Assembly: GCA_018261755.1 (NCBI GenBank)
Contig: JAGTRJ010000008.1
Span: forward strand, 1 to 64,000
Direction: 5' to 3'
DNA: 64,000 nt
Origin: Burkholderiaceae bacterium
GTDB taxonomy: Bacteria > Pseudomonadota > Gammaproteobacteria > Burkholderiales > Burkholderiaceae_D
Made by a program: the position numbers and the translations under genes. The notes under the pieces were generated by a model. The model saw only the letters and a program-made list of their open reading frames with translations, was not told the DNA's origin and did no database searches. Position 1 is the stretch's first letter; every line of letters begins with the position of its first letter. This document shows positions 18,727 to 26,424 of the stretch, one piece after another.

Positions 18727-18846
18727 GGGGTATATGGGCAAAATACTCTTCCGGGCCACATTTTTGCTGGCTGTTTTAAAATACTGGGTGGAGTATATTT
18801 TTTGGCCTTATTGACCCAAAGTGCTGTCTGGGTCAGTTATTTTTGG
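18727..18846. repeat. Intergenic repeat, copy B, with dyad hairpin
   Basis: Second copy of the element at 8557-8680, here between the transporter and cutA. The hairpin is better preserved: TGACCCA and TGGGTCA pair perfectly over seven bases. Where copy A reads TGACC/GGTCA the pairing is still kept, so the structure appears conserved. It ends 28 bases before cutA. The remaining bases of the 350-base gap show nothing else. Confidence 0.7.
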
Positions 18847-18874
18847 TGTAACGGCAGAAAAAGAGGGAGGGGGC

Positions 18875-18896
18875 ATGCAGGAATCGATGGTCATCA
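18875..18896 (+). pseudogene. cutA: cutA, 5' fragment split by the prophage
   Basis: The first seven codons (MQESMVI) plus one base of cutA, with a strong GGGAGGGGG ribosome-binding site. The reading frame resumes exactly at 57092 once the prophage and one copy of the TCATCA duplication are removed. Confidence 0.92.
18891..18896. repeat. Target-site duplication, left copy
   Basis: TCATCA directly before the prophage TG end; the identical hexamer follows the CA end at 57086-57091. Confidence 0.88.
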
Positions 18897-18940
18897 TGAA
18901 GCGCGGCGCGATAAATGGCCACAGCTTTGCGAGATAAATG
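18897..18940 (+). repeat. Prophage terminal repeat, left side (mom/right end of phage)
   Basis: TGAAGCGCGGCGCGATAAAT begins the element. A second, related site (GCGAGATAAATGGG at 18929-18942) follows, with its GATAAAT exactly 23 bases from the first. The terminal 20 bases align without gaps to the other end, which also has two sites 23 bases apart. These are the expected transposase-binding sites. Confidence 0.85.
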
Positions 18941-18953
18941 GGCGTCGTATCAC

Positions 18954-18970
18954 TTTTCAGACGCTGCAAA
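18954..18970 (+). repeat. 17-bp subterminal direct repeat, left copy
   Basis: TTTTCAGACGCTGCAAA, identical and in the same orientation at 56974-56990. It lies 57 bases inside the left end. Because the true termini lie outside it, it is not an attachment core; its role is unknown. Confidence 0.75.
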
Positions 18971-18987
18971 ATAATTTCACATATTGT

Positions 18988-19010
18988 AAAGGGGCTTCGG
19001 CCCCTTTATC
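18988..19010. terminator. Terminator at the end of the mom-like gene
   Basis: AAAGGGGC and GCCCCTTT pair around a stable TTCG loop (CGAA on the transcribed strand). It sits seven bases after the stop codon of the ABC-GNAT gene. Confidence 0.75.
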
Positions 19011-19014
19011 GTTT

Positions 19015-20145
19015 TTATGGTTCGGGATTGGCCGGATTGCCCAAATACCGGAACCCCTGAATTGCTCGGAAGTGGCCACCGTGGCCTGCGTTGCCAAGCG
19101 GTTCTTTGCCGGCTCGAATGGCGCTCTGCGCCACCGATTCACGGCTTCTGCCGCGATGTTCACCGTGCAGCCTGGCTGATACCTGCGTCCAGTTAGAATC
19201 GCGCCGGAGTGCGCTGGCCAGCCCCGGATGCGATGTATGGAATAGGGTAGGCATCTGCCTGCCGTAGCGGTTCTCGCCACGCAGCCAAGCGTCACAGACC
19301 GCGTTCAGGAACCTCATGCCGATGCCGGCTCCCTGCCATTCCGGCAGAACGACCAAGCGGCAGGCACGTGCTTCAACAAGGCCGGGGCGCGTGCTGAATG
19401 CCACGTGTGCTACTGGCTGGCCATCGATTGCGCCAACATAGCAACCGGCAGCAATCATGTGTGGCACCTTCAGATAGTGATGCGGCTCAAACAGGGGCCA
19501 ATATTGCCAGTTTGTCTGATGGATAGACAGTTCGAACATTGGGCGTCGTCGAAGACGCCTCCGGTCAAAGTGGCCGGTGGCCGTGTCGAAAATCCAGTCA
19601 GGCTCCAGCCAATCGAGAATGTCATAGTGGCAGGACAGTAGCACGACTTGGCCGCCTGTGCGTTTCCATGCTTTGGCAAACGCTCCCGCGCCAACTTGGG
19701 CGATTTGCCGGTCGACGACAGATGAAAATTCGTCGACGACAGCGAATGCCGGCGCGTCACAAACCAGTCTGGCCAGCGTTGCCCGGAAGCGCTCACCATT
19801 AGAAAGCACCTGGTATGGCCTGAGCCACGCCGGCACGCTTCCGAGCCCGACGGCGGCCAGTGCGGCCGTGGCGGCGTTGAAGTCGCTATTCTGGCCGATG
19901 GCGTCGATGATCGGCTTTTCCTTTGGCCAGCGTGGCTGATAGAAACGGCCAAGTCGTGAACCGAGGCTGCTTTTGCCGCTGCCGGACGGCCCGACGATGA
20001 CGCCAATCTGCCAAGCGTTATCTTCGATCGGAAGGTCGGCATTGAGCGCGAAATTGGCTCCTGTATCGACGTTGAACAGGGATTTCACACGAGCGGCGCG
20101 GTAGCTGTCAAAGTCCGCGCATTGGTGTCGGATTTCGATTTTCAT
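19015..20145 (-). CDS. ABC-type ATPase fused to Mom/GNAT-like domain, putative DNA modification protein
   Basis: A two-domain protein of 376 aa. The N-terminal ~200 residues form an ABC ATPase: Walker A GPSGSGKSS, signature LSNGERFR, Walker B FAVVDEF and an H-loop histidine in LLSCHYDIL; it has no membrane segment. The C-terminal half has a GNAT core (VVLPEWQGAGIGMRFLNAV) preceded by FEPHHYLKVPHMIA and followed by TLFHTSHPGLASALRR. It occupies the mom position at the right end of the phage, just after a Com-like gene, so a role in modifying phage DNA bases is likely. How ATP hydrolysis would be used is unknown. Confidence 0.8.
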   Translation of the reverse strand: MKIEIRHQCADFDSYRAARVKSLFNVDTGANFALNADLPIEDNAWQIGVIVGPSGSGKSSLGSRLGRFYQPRWPKEKPIIDAIGQNSDFNAATAALAAVGLGSVPAWLRPYQVLSNGERFRATLARLVCDAPAFAVVDEFSSVVDRQIAQVGAGAFAKAWKRTGGQVVLLSCHYDILDWLEPDWIFDTATGHFDRRRLRRRPMFELSIHQTNWQYWPLFEPHHYLKVPHMIAAGCYVGAIDGQPVAHVAFSTRPGLVEARACRLVVLPEWQGAGIGMRFLNAVCDAWLRGENRYGRQMPTLFHTSHPGLASALRRDSNWTQVSARLHGEHRGRSRESVAQSAIRAGKEPLGNAGHGGHFRAIQGFRYLGNPANPEP

Positions 20146-20306
20146 ACGGCCACCACCTTGACGCGATAGCCCTCCGATTTCAGCTTGTTATAGAACGATT
20201 CCTGTTGCCTGGCGTTATCGCACAGGACGATGATTCCGAACAGTTCCCGGTACGTGAATCCGTTCCGGCCGGGCGTTTTTACCTGCCTTTCCTTGTCTTG
20301 CTGCAT
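20142..20306 (-). CDS. Small basic protein overlapping com
   Basis: A 54-residue frame (MQQDKERQVKTPGRNGF to KSEGYRVKVVAV) out of phase with the C terminus of the Com-like gene and overlapping the ABC-GNAT start by four bases. The ATG follows AAGGAGGCAAACC, a strong ribosome-binding site, which argues that it is translated. No family recognised; it could couple translation from com to the mom-like gene. Confidence 0.55.
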   Translation of the reverse strand: MQQDKERQVKTPGRNGFTYRELFGIIVLCDNARQQESFYNKLKSEGYRVKVVAV

Positions 20307-20472
20307 GGTTTGCCTCCTTGGTGTCAGGCGCTCCAGGCGCACTGGTTGGAGGCTCGGCGGCCTTCAGACAATTGAGCGCCCCACACCTGGGGCATTTGAT
20401 TTGCAGCTCGATATAACTACCGACTGCCAGTTTTTTGCTGCAATTACCACAGCGGATTTCTGTTTGCGACAT
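20215..20472 (-). CDS. com: Com-like zinc-finger translational regulator
   Basis: In Mu, Com is a zinc-binding RNA-binding protein that frees the mom start for translation. This 85-residue protein carries the Com-type finger IRCGNCSKKL, then IELQIKCPRCGALN: two CxxC pairs 18-20 residues apart. Its C-terminal 40 residues are basic. It precedes the mom-like gene, as in Mu. No GATC cluster is seen in the 210 bases upstream, so the Dam control known for Mu Pmom is not evident. Confidence 0.8.
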   Translation of the reverse strand: MSQTEIRCGNCSKKLAVGSYIELQIKCPRCGALNCLKAAEPPTSAPGAPDTKEANHAARQGKAGKNARPERIHVPGTVRNHRPVR

Positions 20473-20682
20473 ATGCAAAGCCTTTTCGTATCTTGTAAAT
20501 ACCAATAGACTTCCCTTTGCCTGTACAGGTGAGGGGAGTCTTTGCCAAGGCTTGCAGTTACAGCTGCATGCTGCGGGTTCATCGGGTGTTCCCGCACCCG
20601 GTGTCCGCTCCTCTCTTTTCTAGGATTTTTCTCCTTCGTCTTCTGCGACGCTAGATTCGCTGTTTGCTAGTGATGTATCGTT

Positions 20683-21132
20683 TCATTTCACGATTCCTGT
20701 CAGGATTTCGGCTTTGCGCGCTGCGACATCCAATTCGACACCGGCAGATTTCACTGCAGTGAGCGTGTACTCAATAGCTCCCTGAACCGTCTCAAGATTC
20801 AAGTCAACCACGTCTGTGCGTGGGTCGTCGATGAGTTTCCAGAATGCCTCTATCCTTTTGTCAGTTTCGCGTAGAGTGGTTGCTGCTACCGTTTCGTCCA
20901 TCGTGAACAGCATTTGGAACCCGATCGGTCCAACAACCGGATATGCGTTGTCAGGTTCGGTGAATGCATACACTCCGTCGGAAACCGTGTAGTTCCACCC
21001 GACGTCGATTGGTGAATCGTCATTGACATCATGTCTTACCGAACCGGATTCAGTTGATGAAATTTCCACACCAGGCTGATGTGCAACGCCCCAGCTCACG
21101 ACCTTGCCGTCCAATAGAAATAGGGTTTTCAT
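20683..21132 (-). CDS. Phage protein after the tail fibre, possibly fibre assembly
   Basis: A 149-residue soluble protein (MKTLFLLDGKVVSWGVAH) with a helical C-terminal half. I do not recognise a family; the position after the fibre genes is where tail-fibre assembly proteins usually lie. It is last in the structural run before the 210-base gap in front of com, which contains a CGGGTG/CACCCG hairpin at 20583-20600. Confidence 0.6.
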   Translation of the reverse strand: MKTLFLLDGKVVSWGVAHQPGVEISSTESGSVRHDVNDDSPIDVGWNYTVSDGVYAFTEPDNAYPVVGPIGFQMLFTMDETVAATTLRETDKRIEAFWKLIDDPRTDVVDLNLETVQGAIEYTLTAVKSAGVELDVAARKAEILTGIVK

Positions 21133-21135
21133 GGC

Positions 21136-21369
21136 TTAGCCCTCCAATGTGGAAACAACTGTCACCGCACCGGAGCTAACGGTTACGGTTTGATTCGCGC
21201 CGATGAACACTTCGACACTGTTAACGGTATTTGCGGTTCCCGGCGCGGTGAAAGATGCGCTATTGATAGTAAATGTGCCTGTTGCGCTAACTTTCAGTTT
21301 TGCGTCCCGCATCGGCGTGTATGTCAGCGAGCCGCCGGACGCCAAGACGCCTAGTATTCCAGTAGCCAT
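21136..21369 (-). CDS. Small virion-associated protein, function unknown
   Basis: A 77-residue, Ser/Thr/Val-rich protein (FTINSASFTAPGTANTV, VTVSSGAVTVV) predicted to be all-beta. It lies three bases before the next gene and ten bases after the fibre-like gene, in the same transcript. It resembles small beta-structured fibre or base-plate accessory proteins, by inference only. Confidence 0.6.
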   Translation of the reverse strand: MATGILGVLASGGSLTYTPMRDAKLKVSATGTFTINSASFTAPGTANTVNSVEVFIGANQTVTVSSGAVTVVSTLEG

Positions 21370-21381
21370 AATCCCTCTCCA

Positions 21382-23028
21382 CTAGTTGATATTGCGGGCT
21401 GCGTCAGGTTGCAAACCTTGCATAATTGCATGATTGCCGACGATGCACATACGTTGGCCAGGTACGGCAGAACTATTGGCATCGATTGAATACGGCCACC
21501 CAAAGCTTTGGCGCAAAGTGGCCACACCGGTGACCTGTACAGGTGCGGCGCCATTCTCGCCGGCACTTGCGGTTGAAACGCCTATTGGCGAACACTGTTG
21601 CATGTACCCGATAAATGATCCTTGGTGGATGTTTCCGCTACCATCGTTGGTGGCGAGACTAAACAGCGGAATAGATGGCCGGTAGGAATTTGTATATGTG
21701 AGCAGTCGTGATTTTGCGGCAGTAGCAAGTTGAGTGATTGTTGTTGTTGCCAACAGGTTGCATGCCCCATCCATCTGGTACAACTTGCCGGATGTTCCAA
21801 CGGAGGTCACAAGAATGTCTCCGTTAGAAAGAGCACCAATCGTAACGCCGCCAGATGCCACAGGCGCTGCGCTGGCAAGAATGCCCGATACTGCAGCTCC
21901 TGTGGTTCCACTATACACGGCCACACTGGGTGAAGCGGCGGCGCCGCCACCGATTGCAACTGCAACATTGCCGGTGGCAGTCGGCACTAGCGCCATGTCG
22001 TCAGGATAGCTCCCCGCGCCGGTTGCGCTGATGGTCACCGTGGAACCAACTTGATCCCCAGATGGCGTCCAGACGCTTATGTAATATGCGCCGCTTGCGT
22101 ACCAACCGATCGCGAAGCCCCCGTTGCTTAAAGCGGCACCGTAAACGAAAGCTCCGCTGGATGCTGCTCCCCCGACAGTGGTTTGCGCTCCCAGCAGGGT
22201 TCCAGTCGCGTCGTAACGGTAGAAGTAGACTGTTCCTGATGCGCCCGCCACGAAAACAAACTGTCCGTTTGCTAGTGGGATGATTGATGTGCTGCGGGCA
22301 TAATTTGACACGGTTGAGACAGATAATGCTGTTGCCGGAGCCTTGACTATATTGCCGCTGTCACTGTAAACCGCATAGCGGAAAATCTTCCCAGAACCAT
22401 CAAAATAGCCAACGGCAAATCCGCCGCCCGCCAACGTGGCGGCACTAAATGACACCGGTTCGGTTGACAAAGTCCCAATGTCCGTTGGTGCAACGACTTT
22501 GGCTCCTGACGGTGTGTAAATTGCAAACCGAAAGCGTGCCCCATTCATGGTCGGATAAACAAATGCAATGTTCCCATTTGTCAGCGTCAGAACTTGAATA
22601 TCTGCTTGTCCAGACGCTGCCCCATCACCAACAATGATTGGCCCAGAAACAAGCTCACCGAACGGGGAGTAAATATTGAACGTCAACGAATATGGTGAGG
22701 CTTTGGCGAACCACGCTACGATGACATTACCGTCTGATAGTTGTGCGTGGCCAATGCCAACGTTCGATGCAGTGCCGTTTGATGCCGACGAAAGCGTGTT
22801 CACTGATTCAATTAATGACGAGCGCAGCACGGATGGCACATTGAACGGTCGCAGTGCTCGTGCGGCACGACCAGTACTTGGGTCATCAGACCAATACACC
22901 TTGGCGTCTTTGGCCAAGACAAGCAAATCTCCGTTTTGAATAGCTTCTCCAGCCGTTACGACCGTCTCGATGATCGGCGCTGACGAAGAGCTATTCGCAT
23001 TGGCTTCTCCAATATAAATTCGACCCAT
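21382..23028 (-). CDS. Tail-fibre/receptor-binding protein with propeller-like repeats
   Basis: 548 aa. An N-terminal ~60 residues (MGRIYIGEANANSSSSAP) precede many 45-55 residue units, each with a core such as LSDGNVIVAWF, LTNGNIAFVY, LAGGGFAVGYFD, LANGQFVFVAG, LSNGGFAIGWY and LSNGDILVTSV. Such units are typical of beta-propeller repeats. The C-terminal ~100 residues differ and contain QSFGWPYSIDANSS. Host recognition is the likely role. The ATG at 23028 is chosen because upstream residues belong to another frame. Confidence 0.7.
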   Translation of the reverse strand: MGRIYIGEANANSSSSAPIIETVVTAGEAIQNGDLLVLAKDAKVYWSDDPSTGRAARALRPFNVPSVLRSSLIESVNTLSSASNGTASNVGIGHAQLSDGNVIVAWFAKASPYSLTFNIYSPFGELVSGPIIVGDGAASGQADIQVLTLTNGNIAFVYPTMNGARFRFAIYTPSGAKVVAPTDIGTLSTEPVSFSAATLAGGGFAVGYFDGSGKIFRYAVYSDSGNIVKAPATALSVSTVSNYARSTSIIPLANGQFVFVAGASGTVYFYRYDATGTLLGAQTTVGGAASSGAFVYGAALSNGGFAIGWYASGAYYISVWTPSGDQVGSTVTISATGAGSYPDDMALVPTATGNVAVAIGGGAAASPSVAVYSGTTGAAVSGILASAAPVASGGVTIGALSNGDILVTSVGTSGKLYQMDGACNLLATTTITQLATAAKSRLLTYTNSYRPSIPLFSLATNDGSGNIHQGSFIGYMQQCSPIGVSTASAGENGAAPVQVTGVATLRQSFGWPYSIDANSSAVPGQRMCIVGNHAIMQGLQPDAARNIN

Positions 23029-23038
23029 GTGTTTCTCC

Positions 23039-23359
23039 CTACATTCCGTGAACGCGCACGGTGACGCAAGCGGCGCTTGCACGCGCCACGACTTTTTCTC
23101 CTGGCGAGAGCGCAACGGCTGTGTTTTCAACCCCGCCGCCACGCAAAACCGTCACGCCAGGTGGCTCGTAATGGTCTTCATCTGCAGGCGCATCACCATC
23201 CACATATGTGGGTGGGCAAATTGCCAGCACGATGGAAACAGCTTTGACAAGGTCACGATTTATAAGTCGAATATTGACCGTTTTAACCTTGTCACCATTG
23301 ATAGCAACGGTTTCATAGATGTCTGCGGCGAGAGCCTTTTTTCCGAGTAGTCCGGCCAT
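23039..23359 (-). CDS. Phage structural protein, function unknown
   Basis: A 106-residue protein starting MAGLLGKKALAADIYE, with a predicted beta-rich C-terminal half. The start overlaps the last base of the tail-fibre gene upstream, so it is translationally coupled. Probably a fibre-associated or virion decoration component; I do not recognise a family. Confidence 0.6.
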   Translation of the reverse strand: MAGLLGKKALAADIYETVAINGDKVKTVNIRLINRDLVKAVSIVLAICPPTYVDGDAPADEDHYEPPGVTVLRGGGVENTAVALSPGEKVVARASAACVTVRVHGM

Positions 23360-24093
23360 TAGAGTTGCCCCATGAAATATGAAATCGTCTGGCCATAAAG
23401 CTCATCGCCTCTGGTCTTGGTGAGGTATTGCGGGTGCGGGTCGGTTGCAGGATCAACGTGGGCGTATAGAGAAGCGGCAAGCTCCTCATCTGTTGCGATG
23501 GCCGGTGGCAGGTGTTCAAGCGGTACCCGTCGGTTCTCATCCAGCGGCGCCACGCCACTCGCGGCGGCTTTTTCTGCTACTTCGATGTATTGCGGGTGCG
23601 GGTCAGCCTTTGCCTCGTGTGCCGTAATTGCATGATTTACGAACTGCGCGGACGCCAGCGCGACAGACGGGTCAATGACCAGCTGCGCCACGGAAGCATT
23701 GCTAACTTGCACAATCATGCGCACTACAAGATCACGGGCGCTGCCTTCGTTTGGCAATGGTTTGTAGGTTTCCGGGAAATTCCCCACCGCCAACAGCGTC
23801 CCGCCGTTGTGACCGCCAATCAACCCGATTTCCCGAACCGTCCAGCCGCCGACATCTGCCGGAATGGCGGCCTCGATGATCATCCACTTAGGGTTCTCAC
23901 TATCGACTGCCAACCGGGTGATGGCGATACGGTAGACCTCGTTTGTGAGCGCCGTCATCGAATCATCGGGTGTTACAGCCGCGCCGTTCCCATCGCCAAG
24001 CACAAGATGCGTAAATGGAATTTTTGTCTGGTTGGCCTCTGCATAGGCGAATTCTTCGCTGCCGATTGCCGTCAGTATGGTGTAGTAGCTCAT
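23359..24093 (-). CDS. Tail fibre protein (gpH-type N-terminal region)
   Basis: 244 aa. The first ~150 residues resemble the particle-proximal domain of P2/Mu-type tail fibres (MSYYTILTAIGSEEFAYAEA, PFTHLVLGDGNG, REIGLIGGHNGGTLLAVGN). The motif ADPHPQYI / TDPHPQYL occurs twice, a common fibre repeat. It is short for a complete fibre, so the distal part is probably supplied by the next two genes. Start overlaps gpI by four bases. Confidence 0.8.
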   Translation of the reverse strand: MSYYTILTAIGSEEFAYAEANQTKIPFTHLVLGDGNGAAVTPDDSMTALTNEVYRIAITRLAVDSENPKWMIIEAAIPADVGGWTVREIGLIGGHNGGTLLAVGNFPETYKPLPNEGSARDLVVRMIVQVSNASVAQLVIDPSVALASAQFVNHAITAHEAKADPHPQYIEVAEKAAASGVAPLDENRRVPLEHLPPAIATDEELAASLYAHVDPATDPHPQYLTKTRGDELYGQTISYFMGQL

Positions 24094-24641
24094 GCCGCTC
24101 CTTGTGGCTTAACAGTGACCGTATCGCCTGCGATGGATGCGATTCCAGCGAAAAAAACACCTTTGCATGCTGCGGATACGATCAGGCGGCGCAAATGCGA
24201 CCTGGCCGGCTTGTAGGCGTCGATCATTCTTGTGATTTGTGGGTAGACGGACTCTGTTAACGGGCGATCAACCACGGTAATATTTGCGTCGAATTCTGCC
24301 CAGTGCGCGCCTTCAGGCTTTTCATCAAGAGAAACCTGCTCCAGGCCAAGGCGAGTCAGCGCCTGTTTGATAGCCCAAGGCGTACCTTTGTAGCGGTGCA
24401 GCTCTATCGAGGATTTGATTAACGCGCGCCGTGTGGTGTCGTCAGCCGCAAAATCCCATCCTTCATTGCCCATGACGTGGAATTGCTCCGCCAAATATGG
24501 CAGGGCGTCGGCGTCGACCAGATCAATCAGGTAAACCAGCAACGGCGACAGGTCGAGTTCCAGAAGGCGGCCGGACAGGGTTGCCAGCGGCCCAAATCGC
24601 TCATCCGTAGCCAGAACCGAAGGAACGGCGTCATCAGCCAT
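24090..24641 (-). CDS. Tail protein I (baseplate)
   Basis: Phage P2 gpI-like baseplate component of about 183 aa. MADDAVPSVLATDERF, LDADALPYLAEQFHV-like sequence, RALIKSSIELHRYKGTPWAIK and DAYKPARSHL are the conserved blocks. It overlaps the end of gpJ. Two ATGs stand in tandem; the second is better spaced from GGGAGGGA. Confidence 0.88.
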   Translation of the reverse strand: MADDAVPSVLATDERFGPLATLSGRLLELDLSPLLVYLIDLVDADALPYLAEQFHVMGNEGWDFAADDTTRRALIKSSIELHRYKGTPWAIKQALTRLGLEQVSLDEKPEGAHWAEFDANITVVDRPLTESVYPQITRMIDAYKPARSHLRRLIVSAACKGVFFAGIASIAGDTVTVKPQGAA

Positions 24642-25737
24642 CATTCCCTCCCGCCAGTTGGATGTCGATTGCAGTGCAATGCGCCCAGCCGTTTTCGGCG
24701 ACAGGAAGCGTTGCGGATGGCGACAACAGCACGACCTCGTAAACGCCGGCAACGGAAAGCGCCGCGCTGATCTGGCTCGGCACCACGTCGCGGCCAAGTG
24801 CGGCTGATTGGGTGGCCACGAATGATGCAGCCTGCGCCTGTGCGTTGGCCAGCACGGTCGCTGAGTCATATGAACGGTACACGGTCAATCTGGCCGATAT
24901 CGTGTATGCCGATTCAATAGGTTGCAGCACGTCGACGTTATCGGAAAGCGGTCGCTTTTTCTCGCTCGAGCAAATTTCATCGACTGCGGAAATAATCGCT
25001 TCACTGGGCAGGCCATCGGACGTCAGCGGGTACAGTTGCACCGTGCCAGGCGTAGATGACAGTACGGCCACGTCGACGATATTCTGATGAGCGCTCATGG
25101 CGTGAAAGCGGTACGCCAGGACCGATCCTGCAGTCGAATATGCCTCCGGAGCCAGCTTGATCCGTTCGCGCAGCCGATCATCGCTTTCTTCGTCCGCGCC
25201 GCCGCTGGTGACAGACAGGTTGGCAACAGCCTCGACATCAACGCCAAAATCGTCGACCAGCGCATTCACTTGGCCGGCAAGATACCCGTTACCGGACGTT
25301 CCTGCCTCAACCGCGGACACGGATAAATCAGCCGTTACGGCACCAATGGCCACGATTGTTTCGGATTCGGTCTGGAATTGAATCCCGCCTGCAGTTTCAA
25401 CGCGCGTTCCGGCGGCGATAGTGAGGGTAGTATCCAGTGCGTCGGCAAAGGTCAGCCGTACCGTAGTGGAGGCATATTTCGCTGCCAGGCGTGTCACGCC
25501 GACCAGTTCGCCAAGATAATCAAGAATCGCCGCGCGGGAAAATGACACCAGATTCTGGCGCGCCGTGTCGTTGATAGCAGCGCGAACCAGCGTTTCACGG
25601 TACGCCATCAGGTCAATCAGCAGCCGCTCAACCTGCGCCGGGTAAAGCGTTTTGCCGGTCATCGCCTCGTAAGCGGTAATCAGCTCCTGCGTAATGGCCT
25701 GGCTGTCTTCCGAAACAAACTGGGGTAAGGTGCTCAC
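24634..25737 (-). CDS. Baseplate wedge protein J
   Basis: P2 gpJ / Mu gp47-like baseplate protein, 367 aa. It starts at a GTG (VSTLPQFVSEDS) that overlaps the gpW stop, and contains YPAQVERLLIDLMAYRETL, SFSRAAILDYLGELVGV and DEESDDRLRERIKLAPEAYS, all typical. Longer versions of the frame upstream lie inside gpW. Confidence 0.9.
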   Translation of the reverse strand: MSTLPQFVSEDSQAITQELITAYEAMTGKTLYPAQVERLLIDLMAYRETLVRAAINDTARQNLVSFSRAAILDYLGELVGVTRLAAKYASTTVRLTFADALDTTLTIAAGTRVETAGGIQFQTESETIVAIGAVTADLSVSAVEAGTSGNGYLAGQVNALVDDFGVDVEAVANLSVTSGGADEESDDRLRERIKLAPEAYSTAGSVLAYRFHAMSAHQNIVDVAVLSSTPGTVQLYPLTSDGLPSEAIISAVDEICSSEKKRPLSDNVDVLQPIESAYTISARLTVYRSYDSATVLANAQAQAASFVATQSAALGRDVVPSQISAALSVAGVYEVVLLSPSATLPVAENGWAHCTAIDIQLAGGNDG

Positions 25738-26093
25738 AGTCGCACCTCCGTACTGTTTTTGGCGCCGCCGCTGAGGTAACTCCAATACACCTTGACGACT
25801 GCGCGGGATTCTCCGGCCAGATAAAATTCGACCTTATCGACGGTAATGCGCGGCTCCCAGCGTTTGATCGCGTCAACGCATTCGCGCACGACGTGCGGTT
25901 TGGCCCGGTTTACCGGGTAGTCGATATACAGGTGAAGGTTCGAACCGAATTCAGGCCGCAGCGGGTCACTGCCTTTCACCGTTCGCAGAATGATGCGAAT
26001 TGCCTGGTGGATATCGTCCGCGTTCTCAACAACGCCATCGCTGCCAAGCGCGGGTTGCCAGTGAAGGGAATGAATGTCTGCGATCCGGGTCAT
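25734..26093 (-). CDS. Baseplate wedge protein W (gp25-like)
   Basis: 119 aa, the P2 gpW / T4 gp25 fold. QAIRIILRTVKGSDPLRPEFG is the family signature. First gene of the baseplate run W-J-I-fibre; a dyad of the late-promoter type lies 35-52 bases upstream. Confidence 0.88.
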   Translation of the reverse strand: MTRIADIHSLHWQPALGSDGVVENADDIHQAIRIILRTVKGSDPLRPEFGSNLHLYIDYPVNRAKPHVVRECVDAIKRWEPRITVDKVEFYLAGESRAVVKVYWSYLSGGAKNSTEVRL

Positions 26094-26127
26094 GCGGACA
26101 ATGTTGCCGCAATGGGGATGAACTATC

Positions 26128-26145
26128 TATTAAACAAGTTTAAAA
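26128..26145 (-). promoter_or_regulatory. Late-promoter dyad upstream of the baseplate operon
   Basis: On the transcribed strand TTTTAA-ACTTGT-TTAATA, then GATAG. It is one base off the TTTTAA-N6-TTAAAA dyad at 32042, and lies 35-52 bases upstream of the gpW start. A GGCGG/CCGCC hairpin just before it could end the preceding operon. Confidence 0.6.
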
Positions 26146-26156
26146 GCGGCGGCCTG

Positions 26157-26423
26157 CTATCCGCCAGCAAAAACGCCGCTGCTTCCAGAAGCGGCGTGGC
26201 CGCAGCTTGCGGCATCGCCAGCCCTGCAAACGCCAATGCCGCCCGCAAACACAGACCCGCTCCCGGTCGACATTACAGGCCCGGCGTGCGGGGGCAGCCC
26301 GTGGCCTGACACGGCGGCCCCGATGACAGCAACCGGCGCGCCATCGACCAGCACGCTTGGCACCAGTGCGCCAGCAATAGTGCTACCGGCAGAATCAACT
26401 CCAATGCGCGATATCCCTGGCAT
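26157..26423 (-). CDS. PAAR-domain tail spike tip protein
   Basis: An 88-residue, glycine-rich protein (MPGISRIGVDSAGSTIAG, PHAGPVMSTGSGSVFAGG, CRAGDAASCGHAASGS). The PAAR fold caps the central spike and binds a metal. It directly follows the gpV spike gene by one base, the usual pairing. Confidence 0.85.
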   Translation of the reverse strand: MPGISRIGVDSAGSTIAGALVPSVLVDGAPVAVIGAAVSGHGLPPHAGPVMSTGSGSVFAGGIGVCRAGDAASCGHAASGSSGVFAGG

Positions 26424-26424
26424 G

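Noticed and set aside
20473-20682. Dam-methylation control of the com/mom promoter as in Mu
   Set aside because: No GATC sites occur in the 210 bases upstream of com.
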